Shown: positions 1 through 8,979, counted from the first letter of the stretch. The stretch is DNA of 64,000 nucleotides from Chloracidobacterium sp. (GCA_025057975.1 JANWUV010000015.1:45848-109847), one strand, 5' to 3'. A program made the numbers and translations. The notes: generated by a model from the letters alone, not told the origin.

Positions 1-1860
1 CCGAATCCGGTCGCCCCGCAGTTCGGTATAGAGAACAACTACCAACTCATTGAAAACATCACATGGACGGTCGGAAACCACACGCTGAAGTTCGGGATTG
101 ACACCCGCCGCTTGATCGCTCCGCAGTCGTTTGTCCAGCGGCAGCGCGGCGACTACTTCTACTTGGCGACGGAGTCGTTTTTGCGCGATCTCAGTCCTGA
201 ATTCGGCGAACGCACTGTCGGCGTGTCGCCCTACTATGGCAACCAGTGGCTGTTCTTCGGCTTTGCGCAAGATAGCTGGCGCATTCGGCCGGAGCTGACC
301 TTCAACTACGGCTTCCGGTATTCCTATCAGCAAGTGCCTTTTACGGCGCGGTTGCAGCGGCTCAACAGCGCCGCGTCTGTGCCGGGGTTGATTTCGTTTG
401 ACGCACCGGAGGAACAAACCACCAACTTTGCGCCAGTCATTGGTCTGGCTTACGCGCCGAACTTTTCATCGGGACTGCTGAACCAAATTTTCGGCAATCC
501 CGGCGAAAGTTCCATCCGCGCTGGTTTTTCCATGGGCTATGACATCATCTTTGATAACCTCTACATCTTGTCGTTGCCCCCGCAGTTCAACCAGACGCGG
601 AACGTTGAAGTGCCCGGTGTGCCGGGCTTTCTAGCTGGCGGCGGGCTGCCGCCGACGCCCGCGCCCGTCACGGGAACGCCGGCGCAGTTGCGCGCTATTA
701 CGTCGTCGTGGATTCCCGACCAGAAAGTGCCCTACGCCATTACGTGGACGCTAGGCGTTCAGCGCCAGGTCTTCAAGGATTGGGCTGTGGAGGCGCGCTA
801 TGTTGGAACACGCGGCGTCCACCTGCTGACGCAGAACCGCATCAACCGGCAACCGCGCGTCACGCCGCAGAACTCACTGCCGACATTTCTCACGCCCCCA
901 ACGCCTGCCCAGCTTGCCGGGCTGCCGACACTGGCACAGATCATCGCGGCGCGGTCGAATTTCGTCCCAGCGTTCGCAGCGGCCGGCTTCAACGCGGGCA
1001 ATCTCGTCGCGTTTCTCTCCAACGGCAACTCGACTTACCACGGCTTGCAGTTGCAGGTGCAGAAGCGGCTGACTCGGAACTACACGGTCAACCTCGCCTA
1101 CACTTTCAGCAAGCTGATTGACGACACAACGGCGGAGCTGTTCAGCACGGTCTTGGCCTCACGGCGCGTCCAAGACTTCCAGAACCTGCGCCCCGAGCGG
1201 TCGCTCTCCTTGCTGGACAGCACCCATCGCCTCACCATCGCCGGGACCTATGACTTGCCGTTCTTCCTCAACAGCGCGAACCCGTGGCTGCGGTCGTTGC
1301 TGGGCGGGTTCAGCCTTTCGGGAACCTACAGCTACGAAACCGGTAAGCCGTTTACAGCGCGCAGCGGTGTGGATTCCAACCTTAACGGCGACAACGCCGG
1401 CGACCGGACAATCCTCAACCCCAACGGCCAACGTGGAACGGGCAGCGGCGTTCGTGCCGTCAACGCACTAGGCAACACTGTGCCGATCGGCAATCCGGCG
1501 ACAGTAGCCTATGTGGCGCTCAATCCAAACGCGCAGTACATCGTCGCTGGCCCCGGCGCTTTGGCTACGGCTGGACGCAATACCCTGCGGGTGCCGGCCA
1601 TCAACAACTTTGACATCTTCATCCGCAAGAACTTCCGCATCACGGAGGGCATCCGGGCGCAGTTCCGGGCGGACTTTTTCAACGCCTTCAACCACCCGCA
1701 GTTTGTGCCGGGTTCGGTCAACGGCGTCAACCCGGTGAACACCACGGGAACGTCTATTAACCGCTTCACCATCGCCTCGGACAGCTTCTTCAACCGTCCA
1801 CGAGCGACGTTCGGGAGCAACCCGCGCGTCATCCAGCTTGCAGTGCGGATTGACTTCTAA
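1..1860 (+). CDS. TonB-dependent receptor, Oar-type (C-terminal part, 5' end cut by window)
   Basis: The reading frame is open from the first base, so this is the 3' part (about 619 codons) of a larger gene. The protein has the aromatic/Asn-rich alternating beta-strand pattern of an outer-membrane barrel. It carries blocks typical of acidobacterial Oar-like receptors: a TFSKLIDD block, a DSTHRLTIAGTYDLPF block, an FRADFFNAFNHPQF block, and a terminal strand ending in aromatic Phe, as outer-membrane insertion requires. The same blocks occur at the end of the complete receptor at 47.9-51.7 kb (there FNYTFSKSLDD and a final Phe). The plug and carboxypeptidase-like N-terminal domains lie outside the window. 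By family the role is TonB-driven uptake of a large substrate, or surface assembly; the substrate cannot be told. A hairpin follows the stop. Confidence 0.9.
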   Translation, partial: PNPVAPQFGIENNYQLIENITWTVGNHTLKFGIDTRRLIAPQSFVQRQRGDYFYLATESFLRDLSPEFGERTVGVSPYYGNQWLFFGFAQDSWRIRPELTFNYGFRYSYQQVPFTARLQRLNSAASVPGLISFDAPEEQTTNFAPVIGLAYAPNFSSGLLNQIFGNPGESSIRAGFSMGYDIIFDNLYILSLPPQFNQTRNVEVPGVPGFLAGGGLPPTPAPVTGTPAQLRAITSSWIPDQKVPYAITWTLGVQRQVFKDWAVEARYVGTRGVHLLTQNRINRQPRVTPQNSLPTFLTPPTPAQLAGLPTLAQIIAARSNFVPAFAAAGFNAGNLVAFLSNGNSTYHGLQLQVQKRLTRNYTVNLAYTFSKLIDDTTAELFSTVLASRRVQDFQNLRPERSLSLLDSTHRLTIAGTYDLPFFLNSANPWLRSLLGGFSLSGTYSYETGKPFTARSGVDSNLNGDNAGDRTILNPNGQRGTGSGVRAVNALGNTVPIGNPATVAYVALNPNAQYIVAGPGALATAGRNTLRVPAINNFDIFIRKNFRITEGIRAQFRADFFNAFNHPQFVPGSVNGVNPVNTTGTSINRFTIASDSFFNRPRATFGSNPRVIQLAVRIDF

Positions 1861-1877
1861 GGCTTTTTGAGCGTTCG

Positions 1878-1907
1878 GCGGTTGGACGGGTAAGCCTGTC
1901 CAACCGC
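1878..1907 (+). terminator. Hairpin after the receptor gene
   Basis: Perfect 10-bp inverted repeat GCGGTTGGAC / GTCCAACCGC with a 10-nt loop, starting 18 bp after the receptor stop codon. There is no T-run after it, so it is either a factor-dependent end or an RNA-stabilising hairpin. Confidence 0.5.
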
Positions 1908-1982
1908 TCGACCGTCGATGTTTCGGCGTCTCGTCCGGGGACGCCGCGACTTCTTACTGTCTACTTTTAAGGAATGATGCCT

Positions 1983-2564
1983 ATGCTGAAACGAATGCTG
2001 AAACGAATGTGGTTGACGGCTATAGCGGCCGTTGGACTGGTCTGGTTCAGTGCTCCAGCCTACGCCCAAGATGTTCCGCAGGGCGAATTGTTCGCCGGGT
2101 TCACCTACGCGCGGCTGAACGACCTCACACCCCGCAGCCCCAGTCAGGACGCTTTCGGCTTCAACTTGCAGGGTGTGTACAACGTGAACCGCGTGCTAGG
2201 TATCGTTGGCGACTTTGGCGCACACTATGACAATGCAACGAACCTCTATACGTTTATGGCTGGACCGCGCGTCAATTTGCGGAGCGACCGCCTGACGCCC
2301 TTCGCCCACGTCCTCCTTGGCGGCGCGCGCGCTAGTCGTGTGCCGGTCAGCGGCTCGCGACCGCTCCGGTTTGACGGCGACGGCGGCTTTGCCATGGCCG
2401 TAGGCGGCGGCCTCGACGTAAAGGTTTCCGATATCGTTTCGCTGCGTCCGATTCAGGGTGAGTATATGTTCACCAAAATCGGCGGCTCCGGCAGTGTGCT
2501 GCGCGACACGCAAAGTCACCTGCGCCTGAGCTTCGGCGTCAACTTTACCTTCGGCAAAAAGTGA
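1983..2564 (+). CDS. Small outer-membrane beta-barrel protein
   Basis: 193 aa from the ATG at 1983. AAGGA at 1969-1973 gives 9-nt spacing to this ATG; in-frame ATGs at 1974 and 1977 are too close to it. Residues 1-29 are a clear signal peptide (MLKRMLKRMW start, hydrophobic core, cleavage after AYA before QDVPQ). The rest resembles the OmpA/OmpW-like outer-membrane beta-barrel class: alternating strands, a Gly-rich turn region, and a last strand SHLRLSFGVNFTFGKK with the terminal aromatic pattern. It has no peptidoglycan-binding domain. It stands alone between a receptor gene and convergent minus-strand genes. The 5' end contains a 12-bp direct repeat (ATGCTGAAACGA twice). The exact function is unknown. 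Confidence 0.75.
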   Translation: MLKRMLKRMWLTAIAAVGLVWFSAPAYAQDVPQGELFAGFTYARLNDLTPRSPSQDAFGFNLQGVYNVNRVLGIVGDFGAHYDNATNLYTFMAGPRVNLRSDRLTPFAHVLLGGARASRVPVSGSRPLRFDGDGGFAMAVGGGLDVKVSDIVSLRPIQGEYMFTKIGGSGSVLRDTQSHLRLSFGVNFTFGKK

Positions 2565-2588
2565 CGAACCCTTGCCGAAACCAGTGGG

Positions 2589-2622
2589 CTGAAGGGCGGA
2601 AAAACCCTGTCCCGCCCTTCAG
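2589..2622. terminator. Hairpin between convergent genes
   Basis: Perfect 11-bp inverted repeat CTGAAGGGCGG / CCGCCCTTCAG around a 12-nt A-rich loop, placed between the outer-membrane protein gene (+) and the binding-protein gene (-). Position and symmetry suggest a shared, bidirectional terminator. There is no clear U-tract. Confidence 0.55.
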
Positions 2623-2746
2623 TACCTGCGCTTGCGGCGGAACGCCACCGTCACGCCAAATGGCACCTCGAACTCGCCCTTCCATGAAGGACAACTGATT
2701 GAAATAGCGCTACGCCGAAAAAGGCCTCGGCAGGTGCCGCTAACCA

Positions 2747-3661
2747 TCAGGGCAGCGCGTTGACCGCTTGCACGATCTCCAGAACAGCGTCGGCCGTATG
2801 GTGTGACACTGTCCGCAGCGCCCGCGACGGCAGGGCAATGACGCGCTTCCGCCGGACGGCGCTCAGCGCCGCTAGTTGCGTATCATTCAACAACCGTTCC
2901 CGAAAGCCAGCGTCGGACGCAAAGCCGGTCGCTACAAAAATCACATCCGGGTCAAGCTTCAGGAGCGCCTCGGCGGAAAGCGTCGCGTTGCCCGTCAGGC
3001 CGGCGTCCGCCGCTGCGTTACGCAGCCCCGCTGCCGTCAACTTGACGTCACCCATGGTGTCCCGCCCGGCGACCACTAGTGGCGGCGCGACATAGAGCGC
3101 CCGCAGGCCCACCCGGTCGGAACGCAGCGCCGCACGCGCCTGCGCCAGTTTGGCCCGCATGTTAGCGATGACCGCCTCGGCGCGCGCTTCCTCGCCGACC
3201 GCCCGCCCAATCCGCCGAATGTTGCCCTCAATGTCGGCCAGAGAGCGGAAGTCCTCGACGACAAGCGTCGGCGTCCCGGTCTGCTCGACCGCCCGCCGCA
3301 ACTCCGCCTTCGTGTAACGCGCGAGCAGAACCAAATCCGCCCGCAGCGCCAGAATCCGCTCCGGGTCGCGCTCCACAAATACGCTGATGCGCCGGGCAAG
3401 CTCCGCGACATAACTCGCCTCCGGGTCGGGAGCGTACTTCGACAACGCGACAATCCGCTCCGGCTCAACCAGCGCGCACAGGATTTCATCCGTCCCAATC
3501 GAAAGCGACGCCACGCGCTGCGGTTTTGTTACGCGCGTTTGCTCCACCGCCTTTTCCCCAGTCGGTCGCGGAGCGCCGACCTGACAACCCTCCGTTGTCC
3601 AGACAACAACGGCGAGCGCGCCGGCCGCCGCCACACAGGGTGTTCTCATCCGCTCTCTCAT
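2747..3661 (-). CDS. Periplasmic metal/corrinoid-binding protein of an ABC importer (BtuF/FepB-like)
   Basis: 304 aa, class III substrate-binding protein (periplasmic binding protein 2 family). The N-terminus is a signal peptide; TTEGC at residues 22-26 is a weak lipobox, so a lipoprotein anchor is possible. Two alpha/beta lobes are visible, with the family patterns PQRVASLSIGTDEILCAL, SLADIEGNIRRIGRAVG and LLKLDPDVIFVATGF. The start ATG overlaps the stop of cobN (ATGA, 3658-3661), which implies translational coupling. GGGAGGG about 9 nt upstream can serve as the ribosome site. Coupling to a cobaltochelatase subunit argues for cobalamin, cobinamide or another metal complex rather than a ferric siderophore. 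No permease or ATPase gene is adjacent. Confidence 0.82.
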   Translation of the reverse strand: MRERMRTPCVAAAGALAVVVWTTEGCQVGAPRPTGEKAVEQTRVTKPQRVASLSIGTDEILCALVEPERIVALSKYAPDPEASYVAELARRISVFVERDPERILALRADLVLLARYTKAELRRAVEQTGTPTLVVEDFRSLADIEGNIRRIGRAVGEEARAEAVIANMRAKLAQARAALRSDRVGLRALYVAPPLVVAGRDTMGDVKLTAAGLRNAAADAGLTGNATLSAEALLKLDPDVIFVATGFASDAGFRERLLNDTQLAALSAVRRKRVIALPSRALRTVSHHTADAVLEIVQAVNALP

Positions 3662-6600
3662 CCGGCGCTTCCCTCCCCCCGACGGTGCGCCAAGTTCTCT
3701 TCGGCCGCTGCCCGAATTGCCTCAAGCCGCGCCGTCATGGCCTCCGGTGGTTGCGCCCACAGCCCCCGACGCACAGCCTCAAGCAAGCGCGCCGCGATGT
3801 CGCGTTGCGCCCACGGATTGCTGCGCTGCAGGAACGCAGCCGTCGTCTCGTCAAACAAGTACGCCTCGGCGACGCGCTCGTACATCCAGTCCTCAACCAG
3901 CCCGGTCAGCGCACTGTAGCCAAACAGGTAATCTACCGTCGCCGCCATTTCGAGCGCCCCCTTGTAGCCGTGTTCCTGCATGGCTTGTAGCCACTTCGGG
4001 TTGGTAACGCGCGCCCGTACGACACGGCGCAACTCGTCTTGAAGCGTGCGGACACGCGGGCGCGTCGGATCAGCTGAATCGCCAAACAGCGTCACCGGCG
4101 CTGCGCCCCGGAGACTGCGCACCGCCGCCGCCATCCCACCGTGAAACTGCATGTAATCGTCGCTGTCGAGAATGTCATGCTCGCGGTTATCCTGATTCTG
4201 AACGGCGACCTCGCAGGCCGCCAACTGCGCGGCGAATACGTCTTCGGCGGGCGCGCCGTACGCCCCGTTGGCGTAGGCGTAGCCGCTCCAGCGCAGGTAA
4301 ATCGCTGCCAGGTCCTCGCGCGATTCCCATGCGCCTTCCGTAATGGCCGAAAGAATGCCGACGCCGTACACGCCCGGCTGGTTGGAAAAGAGCCGAAAAC
4401 GCGCGCGCCGGCGGGCCTCGTCCGGCGACTCGCCGGCCGCCAGTCGGCGGGCTTCATCGGCGCGGACGCGCTTGCGTACGGCGTTCCACTCATCGGGTTC
4501 GTCAGCGTCCGCCGCCAAGTTGACAGCTTCATCCAGCAACGCCAGCACATTTGGAAAAGCGTCGCGGAAAAAGCCGGAGACGCGCATCACCACGTCCACG
4601 CGAGGACGCCGGAGGGTTTCAACCGGCAAGAGCTTGAGTCCCGCCAAGCGCCGGTTCCCCACCTGCCAAACTGGCTCGACGCCCAACAGCCACAACGCCT
4701 GCGCTACGTCGTCGCCCTGCGTCCGCATGTTGGATGTCCCCCACAGCGTCAGTCCGACGACTTCCGGGAAGCGCCCCTGTTGGCGAACATAGGTCGTCAG
4801 CAGGGCGTCGCCCAATCGCCGTCCGACCTGCCAGGCGAAAGGCGACGGAACGGCGCGGATGTCCACGGCGTAGAAGTTGCGTCCCGTCGGCAGAATGTCC
4901 GGCGTCCCGCGCGTCGGCGCGCCGGAAGGTCCCGGCGGCACGGCGCGTCCGTCGAGGCCGGCCAGAAGGTTCGTGATCTCGTCCGGGGTTTGCCGGAGAC
5001 GCGGGACAATATCCTCCGCCAGATACGTCAGCACACACCGCATCGCCGACGCCGCTTCAGGCGGCGACGGTAGGGCGACGGCCGCCGGGTCGAAGTTGCG
5101 CTCGACAAGTTCCTGAACCAGGCGTCGCACAGCGGCGTCAAGCGCGCGGCGCAGCCTCCCAACGCTCGTCATAGGCGCGTCATCAAAACCCGCCAGCCAC
5201 GGCGGCGTCGCCTCCGGCGGCCATGGCGCGTCACTGGGACGGTCAAAGATGTCCTCCGGCAGCCCCAAATCGCGCGCCAACGCCGCCGGCAGTCCCAGTC
5301 GGGGCGGCGTCGTCTGCCGCGCCAGCGCGCAGAGCATGTCCGTCAGCCGATCGCCGGCCGGCGCTTCGCCGAAGACATGCAAACCGTGACGAATCTGTAT
5401 CTCGCCAAGGTCGCAGAGGTAGCCGTCCAGCTTCTTCAGAAACGCGCCGATTTCATCCTCATCGGGACGGATTTCATAGCCGAGATCGCGGTGGAGATGG
5501 GCGGCGACCACCGCCTCCCAAATAGCGTCAATGATGAGCGGACGTTTTTCCGGGTCGAGTTGGTCGGCGCGGGCCAACTCGGTCAAGAGCGCCTGCAACG
5601 GGGCTAACTCGCCTTCACGGTCAACTTCCGCCTGCGTCATCGGCGGCGGCAGATGGCTGACGATGCAAGCATGCCACCGCCGCTTCGCCTGCAATCCCTC
5701 GCCCGGATCGCCGACCAGAAACGGGTAAAACACCGGCGTATCCGTCAGAACAAGCTGCGGATAACAACCGCCGGACAACCCCAGCGCCTTGCCCGGCAGC
5801 CACTCCGCCGTGCCGTGCTTGCCGCAGTGGATGACGGCGTCCGCGCCAAACACGTCGCGCAGCCAGTGATAGACGGCCAAGTAGTGATGCGGCGGGACGA
5901 GTTCTCCGCTGTGGTAAAGCGCCTGCGTGTTGTCGCCATAGCCGCGCGGCGGCTGGATCATCACCAACACGTTCCCGTAGCGCCGCGCAGCAATGTAGCC
6001 CACCTCCCCCGCCGTCATGACCGTACCGGGCGGCTCACCCCACGTCGCCCGCAATTGTGCTTGGTTGTCGGGCGGCAGCGCGGCGAACCACGCGCGGTAA
6101 TCATCCGCCCGGTATTGCGCAAAAGCGTGTGCAGCCTGTTCTTCGGACAACGCCGGCGCTTCGTAGCCGCCCTGCGCCAGTAACTCGCCCATCAGAGCGT
6201 CGCCAGTCGGCGGCAGGTCGCCGACCGTATAGCCCGCGTCGCGTAACGCGCGCAGGATGTTCAGCACCGACGCCGGCGTATCGAGACCGACAGCGCTCCC
6301 GACGCGCCCGTTGCGGTTGGCGAAGTTAGTCAGCACAATCGCCAATCGCTTCTCGGCGTTCGGCCGGTCGCGCAGCCTTGCCCACCGGACAGCCAGCCGC
6401 GCCACGGCGTCAGCCTGTTCGGGAAGCGCCGCCAGACGCGCGCCGGCCGCGTCCGACTCGCGCGCGCCAACGACCGTCGTGATGATGCGCCCGTCAAATT
6501 CCGCCATGACGACCTTCATCGCGGCGTCAAGCGGCGTCAGTCCCTGGGCGCTCGCGCGCCAGTCGGCGACGGTTTCGCCGCTGGTGATCGCCTGAATGAC

Positions 6601-7590
6601 CGGGATGCCTAGCGCGTGCAGCGCCTCGGCCGCGCCGCCTGTGGCGTACGTCAGCCGCTCCGTACGTGCGAGGTCGGCGACGGCGTAGCTCAGCAGGCTG
6701 ACAATGACGTGAACGCGCGGGCGGCCGTTGTCGCTGAAGTAGCGCGCGAAGATGTCCGGCAAGCCGTCGGCGCGTTCTTTCTCATCGCGCAGGCTGTAGC
6801 AAAACACCGGCAGGACGTTGCCGCCCGCCGCCTCGACGGCCGAAATGAGCGCGTCCACAACGGCTAAATCGCCGCTTTGCCAGTAAGCGCGATAAAACGC
6901 CACCCCGACGGCCGGACGGTCGGAACGCCAGTAAGCACGCTGGAAGTCGGCGACCGGCATCCGCGCCGTCGCGTCTCGGTCGGTCGCTTGCGGGTGGTAC
7001 AGCCCCGTCAAGGGTGCTTCCTGCGGCGGCGCAAAGCCAAACGTTGTTCCCAACAGGCGGTCGGCCGTGTAGCACAACGCCTGCGCGTAGTTTTCGACAC
7101 CGCCCGCGGTACAGTACGCCAACAATCGCTCAACCACATCCACACCGACGGTTGAGCGCGCAAGCAACGCCGCATCGGAACGGCTGTCGCCCGGAAGCGC
7201 GACAACGCGGCAGCCGGTTTCACGGTGCAATTGGTCAAGCCGGTCAAAACCTTCCGCAAAGTAGGCGACGCCGCCCAAAATCCGGGCAATGACGATCTTG
7301 GCTGTCGGCGCAATGTCGGCAAGAAACCGGTCAAGGTCGGCCGTCCGCTGGAGCGCCCGCAGTGTTTGTGTCTGTACGACCGGGAAATTTTGCGGCAACC
7401 GCTTTCGGGCTTCGGCGACCAGACGCAGTTCCGTGTCGGACGCCGAGATGAACACGATGTCCGGTTTGGCGGCGTAAAGCTTGGTTGTATGGTCGTCCCG
7501 GCAGCCTGTCGCAACAGCAGGTTCGCAGGTGAAGGCGAGTTTGTTGTTGAGTGGCGCGTCGTTGTCGGTTGATGGATGGTAAAAGCCCAT
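3658..7590 (-). CDS. cobN: Cobaltochelatase subunit CobN
   Basis: 1310 aa, CobN/BchH large-chelatase-subunit family. CobN-type blocks include DIVFISASDTEL near the N-terminus, a PRGYGDNTQALYHSGELVPPHHYLA-type region, HCGKHGTAEWLPGK (substrate/metal region), and LWGTSNMRTQGDDVAQALWLLG, which is the CobN rather than the BchH version. The known role is ATP-dependent insertion of Co(II) into hydrogenobyrinic acid a,c-diamide, with CobS and CobT or ChlI/D-like partners; none of these is in the window. The gene heads a two-gene minus-strand operon with the binding protein. Its start lies 48 bp from a 20-bp repeat shared with the marR and pirin promoters. I saw no cobalamin riboswitch B12 box upstream. 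A role other than B12 synthesis cannot be excluded for a solitary CobN. Confidence 0.9.
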   Translation of the reverse strand: MGFYHPSTDNDAPLNNKLAFTCEPAVATGCRDDHTTKLYAAKPDIVFISASDTELRLVAEARKRLPQNFPVVQTQTLRALQRTADLDRFLADIAPTAKIVIARILGGVAYFAEGFDRLDQLHRETGCRVVALPGDSRSDAALLARSTVGVDVVERLLAYCTAGGVENYAQALCYTADRLLGTTFGFAPPQEAPLTGLYHPQATDRDATARMPVADFQRAYWRSDRPAVGVAFYRAYWQSGDLAVVDALISAVEAAGGNVLPVFCYSLRDEKERADGLPDIFARYFSDNGRPRVHVIVSLLSYAVADLARTERLTYATGGAAEALHALGIPVIQAITSGETVADWRASAQGLTPLDAAMKVVMAEFDGRIITTVVGARESDAAGARLAALPEQADAVARLAVRWARLRDRPNAEKRLAIVLTNFANRNGRVGSAVGLDTPASVLNILRALRDAGYTVGDLPPTGDALMGELLAQGGYEAPALSEEQAAHAFAQYRADDYRAWFAALPPDNQAQLRATWGEPPGTVMTAGEVGYIAARRYGNVLVMIQPPRGYGDNTQALYHSGELVPPHHYLAVYHWLRDVFGADAVIHCGKHGTAEWLPGKALGLSGGCYPQLVLTDTPVFYPFLVGDPGEGLQAKRRWHACIVSHLPPPMTQAEVDREGELAPLQALLTELARADQLDPEKRPLIIDAIWEAVVAAHLHRDLGYEIRPDEDEIGAFLKKLDGYLCDLGEIQIRHGLHVFGEAPAGDRLTDMLCALARQTTPPRLGLPAALARDLGLPEDIFDRPSDAPWPPEATPPWLAGFDDAPMTSVGRLRRALDAAVRRLVQELVERNFDPAAVALPSPPEAASAMRCVLTYLAEDIVPRLRQTPDEITNLLAGLDGRAVPPGPSGAPTRGTPDILPTGRNFYAVDIRAVPSPFAWQVGRRLGDALLTTYVRQQGRFPEVVGLTLWGTSNMRTQGDDVAQALWLLGVEPVWQVGNRRLAGLKLLPVETLRRPRVDVVMRVSGFFRDAFPNVLALLDEAVNLAADADEPDEWNAVRKRVRADEARRLAAGESPDEARRRARFRLFSNQPGVYGVGILSAITEGAWESREDLAAIYLRWSGYAYANGAYGAPAEDVFAAQLAACEVAVQNQDNREHDILDSDDYMQFHGGMAAAVRSLRGAAPVTLFGDSADPTRPRVRTLQDELRRVVRARVTNPKWLQAMQEHGYKGALEMAATVDYLFGYSALTGLVEDWMYERVAEAYLFDETTAAFLQRSNPWAQRDIAARLLEAVRRGLWAQPPEAMTARLEAIRAAAEENLAHRRGEGSAG

Positions 7591-7637
7591 GGTGTTTCCG
7601 AGTTTTCTTGGGAATCAAAGGCTTGTGTCACTCTAGA

Positions 7638-7657
7638 AACGTTATCAGACGAATGTC
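7638..7657. promoter_or_regulatory. Candidate MarR operator, copy A
   Basis: AACGTTATCAGACGAATGTC lies in the cobN-marR divergent region, 98 bp before the marR ATG and 47 bp before the cobN ATG. The same 20 bases recur exactly at 8174-8193 before the pirin gene. An exact 20-bp recurrence at two promoters flanking a regulator gene suggests an operator. The protein that binds it is inferred. Confidence 0.6.
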
Positions 7658-7755
7658 TTCCTCGTACCTTGCCCAAAGCACGTCCCAGCTTGCTTGCAGC
7701 TTACGCCCCCCCCCTCACAACAAAAAACTGCGCGCCGCACCAAGGCTTTCAACGG

Positions 7756-8175
7756 ATGGCCGCGAACGCGAGCAAGTCTTCCTTACCATCCTTAAAAAGC
7801 GCCGACGCGCTCACGACGGCTTTCGCGGACTTTCTGAAAGCATGCGACCTGACGCCCGTGCAGTACAACGTGCTGCGCATCCTGCGCGGGGCGGGCGACG
7901 ACGGCGCAACCTGTCACGACATCGCCGCTCGTCTTATCACCCGCGATCCCGACGTAACGCGCCTGCTTGACCGGCTTGAGCACAAAGGACTCGTCCGCCG
8001 CCGCCGTGACGACCATGACCGCCGGGTGGTCAAGGCGACACTCACGGCGGAAGGTCTGGCGCTCGTCAACCAACTTGACCAGCCCGTACGCGACTGGCAC
8101 GCCGACCACTTTGGTCACTTCTCCCCCGCTGAGCGGCGGACGCTGCTGGCATTACTAGCACGGGTAACATCTTAA
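7756..8175 (+). CDS. MarR-family transcriptional regulator
   Basis: 139 aa from the ATG at 7756. The frame is open further upstream, but that part overlaps the cobN start and the operator-like repeat. It has a typical winged-helix MarR core: LTPVQYNVLRIL (helix 2), TCHDIAARLITRDPDVTRLLDRLEHKGLVRRRRDDHDRRVV (recognition helix and wing, with the DxRxV wing signature), and a C-terminal dimerisation helix. It has no Cys in the positions used by OhrR sensors, so a phenolic or other small ligand is more likely. It is followed by a pirin gene in the same direction, a recurrent MarR-pirin pairing. Exact repeats before both genes point to autoregulation and control of the pirin. Confidence 0.88.
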   Translation: MAANASKSSLPSLKSADALTTAFADFLKACDLTPVQYNVLRILRGAGDDGATCHDIAARLITRDPDVTRLLDRLEHKGLVRRRRDDHDRRVVKATLTAEGLALVNQLDQPVRDWHADHFGHFSPAERRTLLALLARVTS

Positions 8176-8193
8176 CGTTATCAGACGAATGTC
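8174..8193. promoter_or_regulatory. Candidate MarR operator, copy B
   Basis: Second exact copy of AACGTTATCAGACGAATGTC, overlapping the end of marR and 87 bp before the pirin ATG. Confidence 0.6.
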
Positions 8194-8227
8194 GCTCCAA
8201 ATCGTCACCGCGCTCATTTTCCGAACC

Positions 8228-8258
8228 AAATGTCGTTTGAACAAATATCGTCTAAACC
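8228..8258. promoter_or_regulatory. Candidate divergent operator half-sites before the pirin gene
   Basis: The lower strand here reads TTTAGACGATATTTG, close to the CAGACGAATGTCG core of copies A and B. The upper strand reads AAATGTCGTTTG. The two are arranged head to head around TTTGAACAAA, like a degenerate inverted repeat 23-53 bp before the pirin ATG. Confidence 0.4.
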
Positions 8259-8280
8259 TAAAAGGAGGACATGAGAAACG

Positions 8281-8979
8281 ATGCTGACCATACGCAAAAG
8301 CAATGATCGCGGCCACGCCGACTACGGCTGGCTCAACACCCATCACACCTTTTCCTTCGCCGACTACTATGACCCAAACTGGATGGGCTTTCGGACGCTG
8401 CGCGTTCTCAATGAAGACCGTGTCGCGCCCGGGGCCGGCTTCGGCATGCACGGCCACCGCGATATGGAAATTGTGACCTACGTGCTGGACGGCGCGCTCC
8501 GCCACACCGACTCCATGGGCAACACGTCCGTTCTCCGGCGCGGCGACCTACAACGTATGACCGCCGGCACGGGCGTCCGGCATAGCGAAATGAACGCCTC
8601 CGCAACCGAGCCGGTGCATTTTGTGCAAATTTGGATTCTGCCGGAACGCACCGGACTGCCGCCAAGTTACCAAGAACTGTCTCTGCAGTACGACTCGTCG
8701 CACGGCGCATTCCGTCGTGTCGTATCACCTGACGCCCGGCCGGGCGAACTCAAGATTCACCAAGACGCCCACATCTGGCTGGCGACACTCGCCGCCGGAC
8801 AAAGCGCCGCGCATCAGCTTGCGCCGGGACGCAGCGCGTGGGTACAGATGCTGCGCGGCGCGGCGACGGTCAACAGCGTGACGCTCACCGCCGGGGACGG
8901 CCTCGCCGTACAGAACAAACGCCGGCTGACCTTTGACGCATCCATGGAAAGCGAAATCATGCTGCTTGACCTAGCCTGA
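8281..8979 (+). CDS. Pirin-family protein (YhaK/YhhW-like cupin)
   Basis: 232 aa, the normal length for a bacterial pirin. The N-terminal cupin carries the metal-binding set HGHRDMEIVTYVLDG and later RHSEMNAS, preceded by HTFSFADYYDP, the family hallmark. The C-terminal half is the second, degenerate cupin. Known members bind Fe, and some have quercetinase activity or act as redox-sensitive cofactors. AAAGGAGG at 8261-8268 lies 12 nt before the ATG at 8281. An out-of-frame ATG at 8271 opens only a ten-codon frame. Its neighbour is a MarR regulator, and the operator-like repeats suggest induction when MarR is released. Confidence 0.92.
   Translation: MLTIRKSNDRGHADYGWLNTHHTFSFADYYDPNWMGFRTLRVLNEDRVAPGAGFGMHGHRDMEIVTYVLDGALRHTDSMGNTSVLRRGDLQRMTAGTGVRHSEMNASATEPVHFVQIWILPERTGLPPSYQELSLQYDSSHGAFRRVVSPDARPGELKIHQDAHIWLATLAAGQSAAHQLAPGRSAWVQMLRGAATVNSVTLTAGDGLAVQNKRRLTFDASMESEIMLLDLA

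Noticed and set aside
4141..5073. 310-codon plus-strand frame inside cobN
   Set aside because: Antisense to strongly conserved CobN blocks; Arg/Pro-rich composition without recognisable domains.
3658..7590. BchH (magnesium chelatase H subunit) as the identity of the large chelatase
   Set aside because: The N-terminal DIVFISASDTEL block and LWGTSNMRTQGDDVAQAL are CobN-type, and the gene is coupled to a BtuF-like protein rather than to bch genes.
7591..7755. Cobalamin riboswitch before cobN
   Set aside because: I looked on the minus strand for the B12 box and the surrounding stems; the interval is short, overlaps the marR promoter, and contains no B12 box.
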